Positions 23,936 to 31,146 of a stretch of DNA of 64,000 bases are shown here, in pieces. Location of the stretch: the NCBI GenBank assembly GCA_910575815.1, contig CAJTFN010000010.1:124001-188000 (forward strand), in the 5' to 3' direction. Both the position numbers and the translations under genes were made by a program. Source of the stretch: Oscillospiraceae bacterium. Lineage in GTDB: Bacteria; Bacillota; Clostridia; Oscillospirales; Oscillospiraceae. The notes below the pieces were generated by a model. It made no database searches. It saw nothing but the letters and a program-made list of their open reading frames with translations, and was not told where the DNA came from. Position 1 is the stretch's first letter. Every line of letters starts with the position of its first letter.

Positions 23936-24781
23936 GGGCTTGTTTGAAAAATAAATTTTGCACAAAGCGATGGTAAGTGCGAAAATAAGGGCATGAAGAG
24001 ATATGAATTGACAAAAGAACAATGGGAACGAGTGAAAGCGGTGCTTCCGCCCCTAAAGACGGGGAAACGTGGCCGGCTCCGGAAAGATGATCGAAACATG
24101 CTCAATGGAATACTTTGGATTGCCCGCAACGGAGCACAGTGGTGGGAATTGCCGGAGGCGTATGGCCCCTGGCAGTCTGTGTACGCCCGATTTGCCAAAT
24201 GGCGGGACGATGGCACACTGAGAGCCATATTTCGCACATTATCAGCAGATGCGGATATGGAAAACCTAGGCCTGGACTCTATCTGCATCAAGGTTCACGA
24301 AAGCACCAACGGAGGGGAAAAAACGGCAGATAAAGCAGTTGGACGAACCAAAGGCGGATTGAATACAAAGCTGCACGCTATTGTGGATGGACTGGGAAAC
24401 CCGGTCGAATTCATGCTGTCCGCAGAAAATGACCATGATTCACTCCATGCGGTTGAACTGCTGGAACAGGTAGAAATCAGCGGCAGCAATGTATTAGCAG
24501 ATCGTGCTTATGGGGCAAAGACGATCCGAGCTTATATCTCAGGACGGGGAGCCAGCTATGTGATTCCGCCACAACGCAATGTTTCTGAACCGTGGCCGGT
24601 TGATTGGTGGTTTTATAAAGAACGCCATCTGGTTGAGTGTTTTTTCCAGAAGCTCAAATGGTTTCGCAGGATTGCCACCAGATATGACAAGTTAGATGTT
24701 TCTTTTCTCGCCTTTGTTTACCTGGCTTCAATTGCCATTTTGTTGATTTAGCCTACTCCTCGCTATTTTTAAAACAAGCCC
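23936..24781 (+). mobile_element. Intact IS5-family insertion sequence (IS427-like), 846 bp
   Basis: Imperfect terminal inverted repeats begin GGGCTTGTTTGAAAAATA at the left and GGGCTTGTTTTAAAAATA (minus strand) at the right. Both sides are flanked by TA, as expected for a 2-bp target duplication in this group. One full-length transposase gene lies inside, so the element may still be active. Confidence 0.85.
23993..24751 (+). CDS. IS5-family DDE transposase
   Basis: 252 residues in a single frame from ATG 23993. An N-terminal DNA-binding part (LTKEQWERVKAVLPP, then GQWWELPEAYGPWQSVYARF-like segment) is followed by a DDE domain: Asp in GLDSICIKVH (about residue 94), Asp in LADRAYG (about 170) and Glu in LVECFFQKLKWF (about 217). 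Many relatives need a frameshift to join two frames, but here the gene is uninterrupted. No defect is visible. Confidence 0.92.
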   Translation: MKRYELTKEQWERVKAVLPPLKTGKRGRLRKDDRNMLNGILWIARNGAQWWELPEAYGPWQSVYARFAKWRDDGTLRAIFRTLSADADMENLGLDSICIKVHESTNGGEKTADKAVGRTKGGLNTKLHAIVDGLGNPVEFMLSAENDHDSLHAVELLEQVEISGSNVLADRAYGAKTIRAYISGRGASYVIPPQRNVSEPWPVDWWFYKERHLVECFFQKLKWFRRIATRYDKLDVSFLAFVYLASIAILLI

Positions 24782-24793
24782 TAATCTCACTAA

Positions 24794-25120
24794 GAACCTG
24801 TATTCATAACCGGGGGATGCCGGATGGGCGAGGATTTTTCTCCGACTCGCCAAGAGCCGCCGCAAGCGGCGGTTGCTCACTGGACGCGCCTGCGGGCGCA
24901 GCCGCCAGACAAGGAGCTTTTCCGCAGCCATACTGACGTATGGCAAGGGGAAGCGACGCAGTATGGCGATCGGGGCCCCCGCGAAAACGGAGTTTTCGTG
25001 GGGAGAGGAGGAAGGAATGGAGCGGGCGCAGTCCTGGCCGCCAGGCTGGGACGGAGCAGGGCGCAATTCCTTCCGGCGAAGACCGTCCAGACGGCGTTCA
25101 ACGGTTGTGAATACAGGTTC
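24794..25120. mobile_element. MITE-like element, 327 bp, GC-rich
   Basis: Terminal inverted repeats of 19 bp (GAACCTGTATTCATAACCG at the left; the right one differs by one base) enclose a GC-rich core with no gene. TAA flanks both ends, a likely 3-bp target duplication. GC content is far above the surrounding island, so it came from a high-GC genome, probably the host. It lies only 12 bp from the IS end, but the repeats differ from that IS, so another transposase mobilised it. Confidence 0.75.
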
Positions 25121-25581
25121 TAAGATACACAACAGACCAGACTGTATGCAAGGCAGTCTGGTCTGTTGTGGCAAATATTAAAAATTTTCTGCGCTATGCA
25201 GGAGGGACTCCAATTCTGCCTGGAGCGCATTCGAATTTTTGAAGACAATCTCTGACTGCACACAGTATCTTCATCCCTATCTCCAACTACGCCGACTGAT
25301 CCTTGGCTCTGCCTGCCGCCACGGCTGGCAGAGCCTTTCCTCTAAAACTACTCTTAGAACAGTGGGGCTCTCTGTCCAGCTGATACAGTTGCTCTCCGCT
25401 CCGGTAAGGCGGCGCAGTTCCTCCGACGGACTGCGCCAAAACTCCGTGTATGTAGCTCTTGGCTTCCGGTGTATGTAGCTACAAATGCACAGATTTTGAT
25501 AGTTTACATTTATAGATTATTGATTCTCTCTTATAATTGCTTGGAGCGCTACAGGTAATAAATTTTTAAAGGGGAATAGTT
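25121..25581. other. Non-coding region upstream of the glycosidase-like gene
   Basis: No gene is supported. It contains stem-loops GGCTCTGCC/GGCAGAGCC near 25302-25332 and GGCGCAGT/ACTGCGCC near 25410-25436, a direct repeat GTGTATGTAGCT (two copies 25446-25482), and the TcdR-type promoter at 25503-25531. Confidence 0.5.
25503..25531 (+). promoter_or_regulatory. TcdR-type promoter of the phosphodiester glycosidase-like gene
   Basis: TTTACA (25503-25508), 17 nt, CTCTCT (25526-25531), 50 nt before the start codon. Same spacing and near-identical elements as the sigma gene's promoter. Confidence 0.7.
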
Positions 25582-26307
25582 ATGGCAACTAATCATTTTT
25601 GCGAATCTTATGGTAGTAATCATATTATTAGAACAAAAGCTAGTAACATTGAACTAGTGAGCTTCTATAAAGGAACCAATGGTCTTGTTCTCAGAGTTCG
25701 AGATTCTGGTTACTATGGTATGAATGCGAGCTTTTTTAATAGTGGTTCTACAAGATATCCCGCCATTCTGAATATCGCCTATCAAGATGGAGAAAACCTT
25801 GGGTGCGACATTGATCTTCCAAGCGGTTCTGTAGATGGCTATGAAAATTTGACTGGCACGTCTTTGGCTTATTGGAATGGCTCCACGGTTGGTATTGCTC
25901 ATAACGTGCTCAATGGAGACAACAGTATAGTTCCCAAGAGGGTCGGAACTTGGGCGCAAGGCGGTATCGGTCTGTACTTGGGTGATTCCAAATGGGCATC
26001 AAAGTTTGACGGCGAGGGGAGTGTATACTCTATTACCGATACGGCATATCGAACCGGCTTAATTGTTAATCGAAACACAAAGGATGTATATCTTTTTGCG
26101 TGCCCAACTAGAAAGGTGTCTGTAAGTGCTTTTCGCCAGGCAATGATGGACTACCTGGAAATTAAGGACGGCAGTTCAAACGGTGGATTCGATGCGATTA
26201 TGCTTGATGGTGGTTCGTCTGCTCAAATTTACTGCGACTCACTTGATGAACACCCTTTGACTATGAGGCCCATCCCGCAGGCAATCACTTTGAAAAACAA
26301 ACGCTAA
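25582..26307 (+). CDS. Phosphodiester glycosidase-like (NAGPA family) cargo protein
   Basis: 241 residues from ATG 25582 behind AAAGGGG. The family pattern is visible: MNASFFNSG (about residues 51-59, the NGGFF-type segment), a central GGIGLYL strand, and the DAIMLDGGSSAQIY block (about residues 209-222) that carries the active-site loop. NAGPA enzymes uncover or remove phosphodiester-linked N-acetylglucosamine; bacterial members act on wall or capsular polymers. It has no signal peptide, unusual for the family, and begins MATNHF, like the other cargo proteins. The promoter is TcdR-type, so holin-dependent export is likely. Confidence 0.85.
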   Translation: MATNHFCESYGSNHIIRTKASNIELVSFYKGTNGLVLRVRDSGYYGMNASFFNSGSTRYPAILNIAYQDGENLGCDIDLPSGSVDGYENLTGTSLAYWNGSTVGIAHNVLNGDNSIVPKRVGTWAQGGIGLYLGDSKWASKFDGEGSVYSITDTAYRTGLIVNRNTKDVYLFACPTRKVSVSAFRQAMMDYLEIKDGSSNGGFDAIMLDGGSSAQIYCDSLDEHPLTMRPIPQAITLKNKR

Positions 26308-26616
26308 TCCTGTCATATGATTAACTCTCTCTTATAGGTGTGTAATTCCCTGTACTCGGCATGGTATACATCCATAGCTTAGTCACACCTTTAAATTAAA
26401 CATGCGTATACCTCAAGGAATTAAGTGGACAGAGCCGACCAAAGAACTGCTCTGCCCACTTAATTCGCAGGTTGAAACGTTATACTATTTCTTAATTGAA
26501 AGATTGCGTTTCCTCTCTATCGCTTTGACTTCTTCTTCGCTAAATTTATATCTGCATATCATTTTTATCACCCAGATGCATTATATCATACCAGCCTGCT
26601 AAATTAAATGATTGTA
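26308..26616. other. Convergent gap with a long inverted repeat
   Basis: 18-bp arms at 26418-26435 and 26449-26466 (17 of 18 paired, GAATTAAGTGG-type) with a 13-nt loop lie between the convergent glycosidase-like and RCC1 genes. It probably serves as a bidirectional terminator. Nothing else is seen. Confidence 0.6.
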
Positions 26617-27813
26617 TCAAGAAGTTGTACTAAACTGCGTATAATTCTTTTCGGTTTTTGCACTCCAAAATAGTCTGAATAATAATGCGCCATTTACAAA
26701 CAGCACCAATATTATATTGCGTAGCAGCGGTGAAACCGTTCGTATAGAATGAGGGAAAAAAGGCAAAAAACTCAACCAACTTGTTGAAAATAAGTAGCCT
26801 GTTTTTGTCACATAGAAAGACGAATTCACCGCATATGCAACACGATTTCTAACTTTAATCAGTTCCTGTCCGTTTTCATCCGCCTCCCACCGCCACAAAG
26901 AATCATCTTGCTTGATAACACCTCCTTCACATAGGGTCTGAACATTCTGGGCAATCAGGACAACCCTTTCGGCTGTTTCTGAAAATGAATACTTTGACGA
27001 AAAGTCTAATAAAAATACGTTACCATCTTTTTTTAAAACTTGAAATTTCAGAACTTTTCCTAATGCCAGAAAAGAGATTGACTGAACATTTTCTGCAACT
27101 TTAGTAGGTGAACAGATTCCCTTAATTCCCCAGATATACAAGGAATCATCTTCTGTGATTGCACACGATAATCCGTCTATAACTGCGATTTTCCTGATAT
27201 GATCCATAATCTTTCTTGGATTATAATGCTGTCCGTTATTGAGTATCATACCATCCTTTTCGTCTTTAAATCCACGGCCAAGCTCACCATGAATATTTTG
27301 TCCCCACGTCCAAATGGAACCATCTTCTTTGAGTGCAATTACATGATGATATCCAACCGCAACATCCAATACATTCTCTAGAATCTTTTGAGGTTGGTTC
27401 GCTGATACTTCTCCCCCCCACTCCCACAAAACGTGCTCCTGGTCTACGTATGCAGTTGTATAAGTACCACAGCTAAAAGCAATAACACCAGGTTTAATAA
27501 CCTTTCGAGCAGCGAAGGGCCGGTATATACTTTTATACGGATCACCTAGTTGTCCAATGCGGTTACTTCCCCACCCAATCAAGGTGCCACGTGCTGTAAG
27601 CGCGAAATACGTTGGACCAACAGAGCCATACAGTTGGTCTCCATCTGTATATATACGAAAATCCTTTACCGATCCCTTATTTGTCGGCATGAATTGGAGT
27701 ATGACCAGAATAAAGAATGTACCTATAATGAACACTGTTAATGGCTGTCTCTTTTTCAGTTTACCATTTTTATTGTTGTGGCAAATAAAATATATATTTG
27801 TTTTTCTGTTCAT
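26617..27813 (-). CDS. Membrane-anchored RCC1-repeat protein
   Basis: 398 residues from ATG 27813 with AAAGGAACC upstream on the minus strand. An N-terminal membrane anchor (about residues 25-43, TVFIIGTFFILVILQF) is followed by RCC1-like beta-propeller blades: GTLIGWGSNRIGQLG, VLWEWGG, SIWTWGQNIHGELG, SLYIWG. A second hydrophobic segment lies near the C-terminus (PLLRNIILVLFVNGALLF). RCC1 repeats bind proteins; bacterial examples are mostly surface or effector proteins. It lacks a TcdR-type promoter. Only about five blades are recognisable, so the propeller may be degenerate. Confidence 0.85.
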   Translation of the reverse strand: MNRKTNIYFICHNNKNGKLKKRQPLTVFIIGTFFILVILQFMPTNKGSVKDFRIYTDGDQLYGSVGPTYFALTARGTLIGWGSNRIGQLGDPYKSIYRPFAARKVIKPGVIAFSCGTYTTAYVDQEHVLWEWGGEVSANQPQKILENVLDVAVGYHHVIALKEDGSIWTWGQNIHGELGRGFKDEKDGMILNNGQHYNPRKIMDHIRKIAVIDGLSCAITEDDSLYIWGIKGICSPTKVAENVQSISFLALGKVLKFQVLKKDGNVFLLDFSSKYSFSETAERVVLIAQNVQTLCEGGVIKQDDSLWRWEADENGQELIKVRNRVAYAVNSSFYVTKTGYLFSTSWLSFLPFFPHSIRTVSPLLRNIILVLFVNGALLFRLFWSAKTEKNYTQFSTTS

Positions 27814-28015
27814 AAGTTTTGGTTCCTTTCTTTTATTTGCGCAAGCAATTTCCAAGTTAACTAAAACGGTTCCCAGAAATGGCAAGAAAGACAAACAAGG
27901 TCTGGAAACATGGGATAAGGCGGACAATGAGGGGGAACTGACGCCCGCTAAGGAAGTCAATGCAGCATCATGTTTTCTGTACGCTGATTTGTCCACAATA
28001 TTTTAGCGAACTGAT

Positions 28016-28942
28016 CTAGGATGCCTTTTCGGCGGGTCCAACTTCAAATCCCCTCACTGTTCCATCTGCGCCATAATCAAAATAGATTGGAGTAATAAAA
28101 CCGCTGAAATCCATTAGTTGTATAGTTGCGCTGGAATCCTCCCCAGCATAAAGCGTTGGCACAAAGTAGACATAAAGCTGATCTTCCAAAATGTAAAAGG
28201 AAAGATTATTCCCACAAAAGAAGTCTGTTGGTTGAAGCTGTGTATTGGGTTCAACGCCTACTGCGCAAATACTGTATGATTCGTCATCTGATACACTTAC
28301 AGTATTTTCATCCACATTATATATTAATTGAATCGATTCATTCAGCTGATCACATAATTCATTTAATTCTAAAATATAGGGCTTTACTCGTTGCTTATCA
28401 ATTTGAAATAGGATTAACTCGGAAACAGAAATGCCTGATCCATGACCAGTATGACAAATACAGAAAATACATTTTTTGTCGTAGCTTAATGTAAATTCGG
28501 GAGGGATTTGATTGTTGCTCATATAGCGATAGGGAAAACGAAAAATGTTCTGTTTTTCTCCAATATCAAAGATTAATCCATATCCAGATACTTCCGCATC
28601 ACAGTATCCCCATATATAGATATTATATTCGGGAAAAGCTTGAAGTAATATAACGCATTCATCGCTCTCTATACCTGTTTTTATACTTTGGTCCGCAACC
28701 TCAATTTCTCTGAAATTCGGAACTGCTATTATAGCCATGCGGTTTTCTAAACGTGATATTAACGGTTCGGAAATATCTTCAAACAAGGAGCCATTTTCAA
28801 ACACGTCTTCTACCGATAGAGGACGCAACATTACCTTATCATTTCCTTTTTGGTTCCTCTTTGCGGATAACATTACTAAAAAAAGAGTCAATATCAGCAT
28901 TATTAAAAACGACCAAATCGAAAAGTAACGGTGCATGTTCAT
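28016..28942 (-). CDS. Membrane-anchored extracellular protein of unknown function
   Basis: 308 residues from ATG 28942. One N-terminal membrane segment (about residues 7-27, WSFLIMLILTLFLVMLSA) is followed by a large outside domain rich in beta strands and Asp/Glu, with several Cys. The repetitive strand pattern (IYIWGYCDAEVSGYGLIFDI, LSYDKKCIFCICHTG) resembles WD/propeller-like sensor domains but no family is certain. It is oriented like and upstream of the RCC1 gene, with 202 bp between them, and divergent from the wall hydrolase gene. Confidence 0.75.
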   Translation of the reverse strand: MNMHRYFSIWSFLIMLILTLFLVMLSAKRNQKGNDKVMLRPLSVEDVFENGSLFEDISEPLISRLENRMAIIAVPNFREIEVADQSIKTGIESDECVILLQAFPEYNIYIWGYCDAEVSGYGLIFDIGEKQNIFRFPYRYMSNNQIPPEFTLSYDKKCIFCICHTGHGSGISVSELILFQIDKQRVKPYILELNELCDQLNESIQLIYNVDENTVSVSDDESYSICAVGVEPNTQLQPTDFFCGNNLSFYILEDQLYVYFVPTLYAGEDSSATIQLMDFSGFITPIYFDYGADGTVRGFEVGPAEKAS

Positions 28943-28972
28943 AATTATGATCTCCATTTTTCTGTTTTCAAG

Positions 28973-29001
28973 TTTACAAAACCATGCCAAGTTTCCTCTC
29001 T
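28973..29001 (+). promoter_or_regulatory. TcdR-type promoter of the wall hydrolase gene
   Basis: TTTACA (28973-28978), 17 nt, CTCTCT (28996-29001), 51 nt before the start. Elements, spacing and distance to the gene are nearly the same as for the glycosidase-like gene. Confidence 0.7.
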
Positions 29002-29052
29002 ATTGAATATGCGGCCGCAAATAAATTCTAATGAAAAGGTTGAGGTAATACT

Positions 29053-29799
29053 ATGGCAAATACTTGCACTTATGATGAGGTCCTTGCTGGCAATGGGGTT
29101 TTTAAAAGGGATTCCACCCGTAGCGTAAGCGTTAAGCGTATGCAGATGAAGCTGTACAAGTTACAGTATTCTATTGGAACGCCAGATGGAATCTTTGGTG
29201 AAAATACAAAAGAGGTTTTGGAGGCATTCCAGACGGTCCATGGACTTCCTGTTACTGGCGAAGCGAGGGACAGGGATCTCAAAGAACTTGATAGAGTAAT
29301 GCCTGATACTGAAGAGGAAATCTTGGGCAGAGAACTGACTCATAATGAGATAATTAACGGCTTTACTTCCAGTAAAATGTCACGGGTTGAAAGCCTTGCC
29401 CGGTGTATTTACGGTGAAGATACCATCAATTCCTCAGGGCAATGTGCAGTTGCCAAAGAAATCTACAACAGAAAAAATTCTACAAGAACCTTTCTCCAGC
29501 GTGATAATACTTGGAAAGGTTATGTCTATGGGACAATGATTCAGTATGAGGTGATGACAGGAGACGCTTCTGGAACTAAGAATTCTCGTGCCCCCGATGT
29601 GTATACGGACTCTTGGTCCTATTGTGTCGGGCTGGCTAAGCTGCTTTGTGAAGGTAGAAAGCCCAGCAGCAGACTTGGTGGGCAATGCTTTCACGTTGGC
29701 AAAAGTTCTTCATACCCGAGTAATGCTGTAGAATCCACCAAAATTCAGATTCCTAGTGGGACAGGCAACAAATTTTATGATACTATCTCCAACCCCTAA
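29053..29799 (+). CDS. Peptidoglycan-binding and SleB-type wall hydrolase cargo protein
   Basis: 248 residues from ATG 29053. Residues about 20-78 form a PG_binding_1 domain (VKRMQMKLYKLQY, GTPDGIFGENTKEVLEAFQTVHGLPVTGE). Residues about 110-245 match the SleB/Hydrolase_2 pattern: ESLARCIYGEDTINSSGQCAVAKEIYNRKNS with the catalytic Glu in IYGED. It would cleave wall glycan, as spore-cortex enzymes do. It has no signal peptide and starts MANTCTYD. With a holin under the same promoter type it could play an endolysin-like part in releasing cargo. Confidence 0.88.
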   Translation: MANTCTYDEVLAGNGVFKRDSTRSVSVKRMQMKLYKLQYSIGTPDGIFGENTKEVLEAFQTVHGLPVTGEARDRDLKELDRVMPDTEEEILGRELTHNEIINGFTSSKMSRVESLARCIYGEDTINSSGQCAVAKEIYNRKNSTRTFLQRDNTWKGYVYGTMIQYEVMTGDASGTKNSRAPDVYTDSWSYCVGLAKLLCEGRKPSSRLGGQCFHVGKSSSYPSNAVESTKIQIPSGTGNKFYDTISNP

Positions 29800-30397
29800 G
29801 TATCTAATGAAGCCTGAAAACTCAAACCTGAAATAGCAGAATAATTTGGATGCGTCGTAGATGAGCCCGTTCTGCGACGCATCCAAATCCCTGCATCAGA
29901 TGAGTTTTTAAGGTAATGCCCGTTCTCACAGGAGTCCTACCCGAACTACTTCCTATGTATTTAAACAACTATAGGTACATAACGCAACCATAAAATTTAA
30001 TATTTTCAAAAACCATCCTGGGAAAAGGTTACAATTTGGTTCAGTTGTGTTTCTTTATATGAGGAGCACAAATGTATCAATTATACTTTCCAAAGAAATA
30101 TTTGTGGATGAGGTTGGATATTAATTTGACCTCTGTTTATAGGATTGTCCCCATCCAGACTTCTTCTAACAAAATTGTTTTAACTGCCAGTCTTGCAACA
30201 ACTTGCAAGACTGGCAGTAACTTTTATCCTCAAATATATCTACATATTGCCGCTTACTTGAGTGGGCTAATATACTGCGAAAAAAAGAGTTTTAACAAAT
30301 GTGGCTACGCTGTTTTAATTTGGCAGCCATACTTAGCAAAATACCCGTGATCTCCAATCCCGCATTCCTAAAAATTTTAAGATTGGAGATCACAAAC
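29800..30397. other. Non-coding region with two strong hairpins
   Basis: TTTGGATGCGTCG/CGACGCATCCAAA at 29845-29887 probably terminates the hydrolase transcript. A perfect 16-bp stem with 4-nt loop lies at about 30184-30219. A 92-codon frame from 30072 has an upstream GAGGAG but contains that hairpin and shows no family pattern; I do not call it. Confidence 0.5.
30347..30393 (+). promoter_or_regulatory. 13-bp inverted repeat enclosing the ribosome site of the XRE gene
   Basis: Arms at 30347-30359 and 30381-30393 (GTGATCTCCAATC and complement, perfect) with a 21-nt loop. The right arm contains GGAGAT, the only ribosome site before ATG 30398. Either an RNA hairpin hides the site or the repeat is an autorepressor operator. 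Confidence 0.65.
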
Positions 30398-30682
30398 ATG
30401 CCTTATGACATAGAAGAAATTGGAAATCGCATTCGGCAGCTCCGCAGGGACCAAGGAATAACCCAGGCGCAAATGGCTATGAAGCTGAATATTAGCGACC
30501 GCCACCTACGAAGAATTGAGGCCGGAGAAAAGGGTCCCTCTATCGATATCCTGGTTGAAATCGCCTCCTTGTTTAACGTTTCGTTGGACTACATCATCAT
30601 GGATAAGCAGCCGCAGAGTGACTTGAAAAAGAAACTCCGTGCTTTGATCCAGGGCCTATCCGAGTTGGCTGAGGAACTGTAG
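30398..30682 (+). CDS. XRE-family transcriptional regulator of the ICE
   Basis: 94 residues from ATG 30398. Residues 8-65 are a Cro/CI helix-turn-helix (ITQAQMAMKLNISDRHLRRIEAGEKGPSIDILVEIASLFNVSLDYII), with a short helical tail. It sits at the right edge of the AT-rich island just before the GC-rich non-coding block and helicase. Small XRE proteins at this place commonly control ICE functions, but no target is evident except possibly its own inverted repeat. Confidence 0.9.
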   Translation: MPYDIEEIGNRIRQLRRDQGITQAQMAMKLNISDRHLRRIEAGEKGPSIDILVEIASLFNVSLDYIIMDKQPQSDLKKKLRALIQGLSELAEEL

Positions 30683-31146
30683 GAGGACCCAAAATGTCCG
30701 GTAAACCGGACCCGCTGGACCCTAACAAAGTGTTCTGTTTTCCGATAGACTTAAATCACAGCCAAAGCAATATGGCTGCTGCACTTTGACAATTTCACAT
30801 CAGCAGTACGGGGAACCACCCGGACGGACGAGCGCCCAGCAGCGCACGCCAGGACCCGGGGGGGCCTTTTGGCCTCCTCCGGCGAGCGAGAATGCCACCC
30901 GCTGGGACGGCCCTTGGCAAGGCCGTCAGCGTTGACCCTGTCCGGGTACACAATGAGACACCTTCGCACGGCCTGAGATCCAGGTCGTGGGGCTGCCCTG
31001 GGGTTGAAAGCAGTAGAGACCCCTGGTATATGCCCGCGCGGGCCTTGCCGGACCCGCCCCGTACTGTTCCCGATCCACCGGGGCGCGAGCCGCAAATACG
31101 GTGGAATCAACGGAAGAAACTGAAATTGTTTAAAGGAACTTTACGG
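30683..31146. other. GC-rich non-coding block upstream of the helicase
   Basis: A reading frame crosses it but looks non-coding (Pro/Arg/Gly-rich, no ribosome site). It contains GTCCGGT/ACCGGAC at about 30697-30712, GACGGCC/GGCCGTC around CTTGGCAA near 30907-30928, and other short repeats. It could be a replication origin used by RepA, a transfer origin or a regulatory RNA. Base composition returns to that of the ICE backbone here. Confidence 0.4.

Noticed and set aside
24822..25174. Protein frames inside the GC-rich MITE-like element
   Set aside because: All are Pro/Arg/Gly-rich, lack ribosome sites and run through the terminal repeats.
17243..29799. Prophage remnant explaining holin and hydrolase
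   Set aside because: No capsid, tail, terminase or phage regulator genes are present, and the promoters and sigma factor point to a toxin-locus-type arrangement.
30028..30350. GTTACA-N17-TTCTTT before a 92-codon frame at 30072 as a fifth regulon member
   Set aside because: Both boxes have mismatches, the start would fall inside the ribosome site, and the frame contains a perfect 16-bp hairpin and no family pattern.
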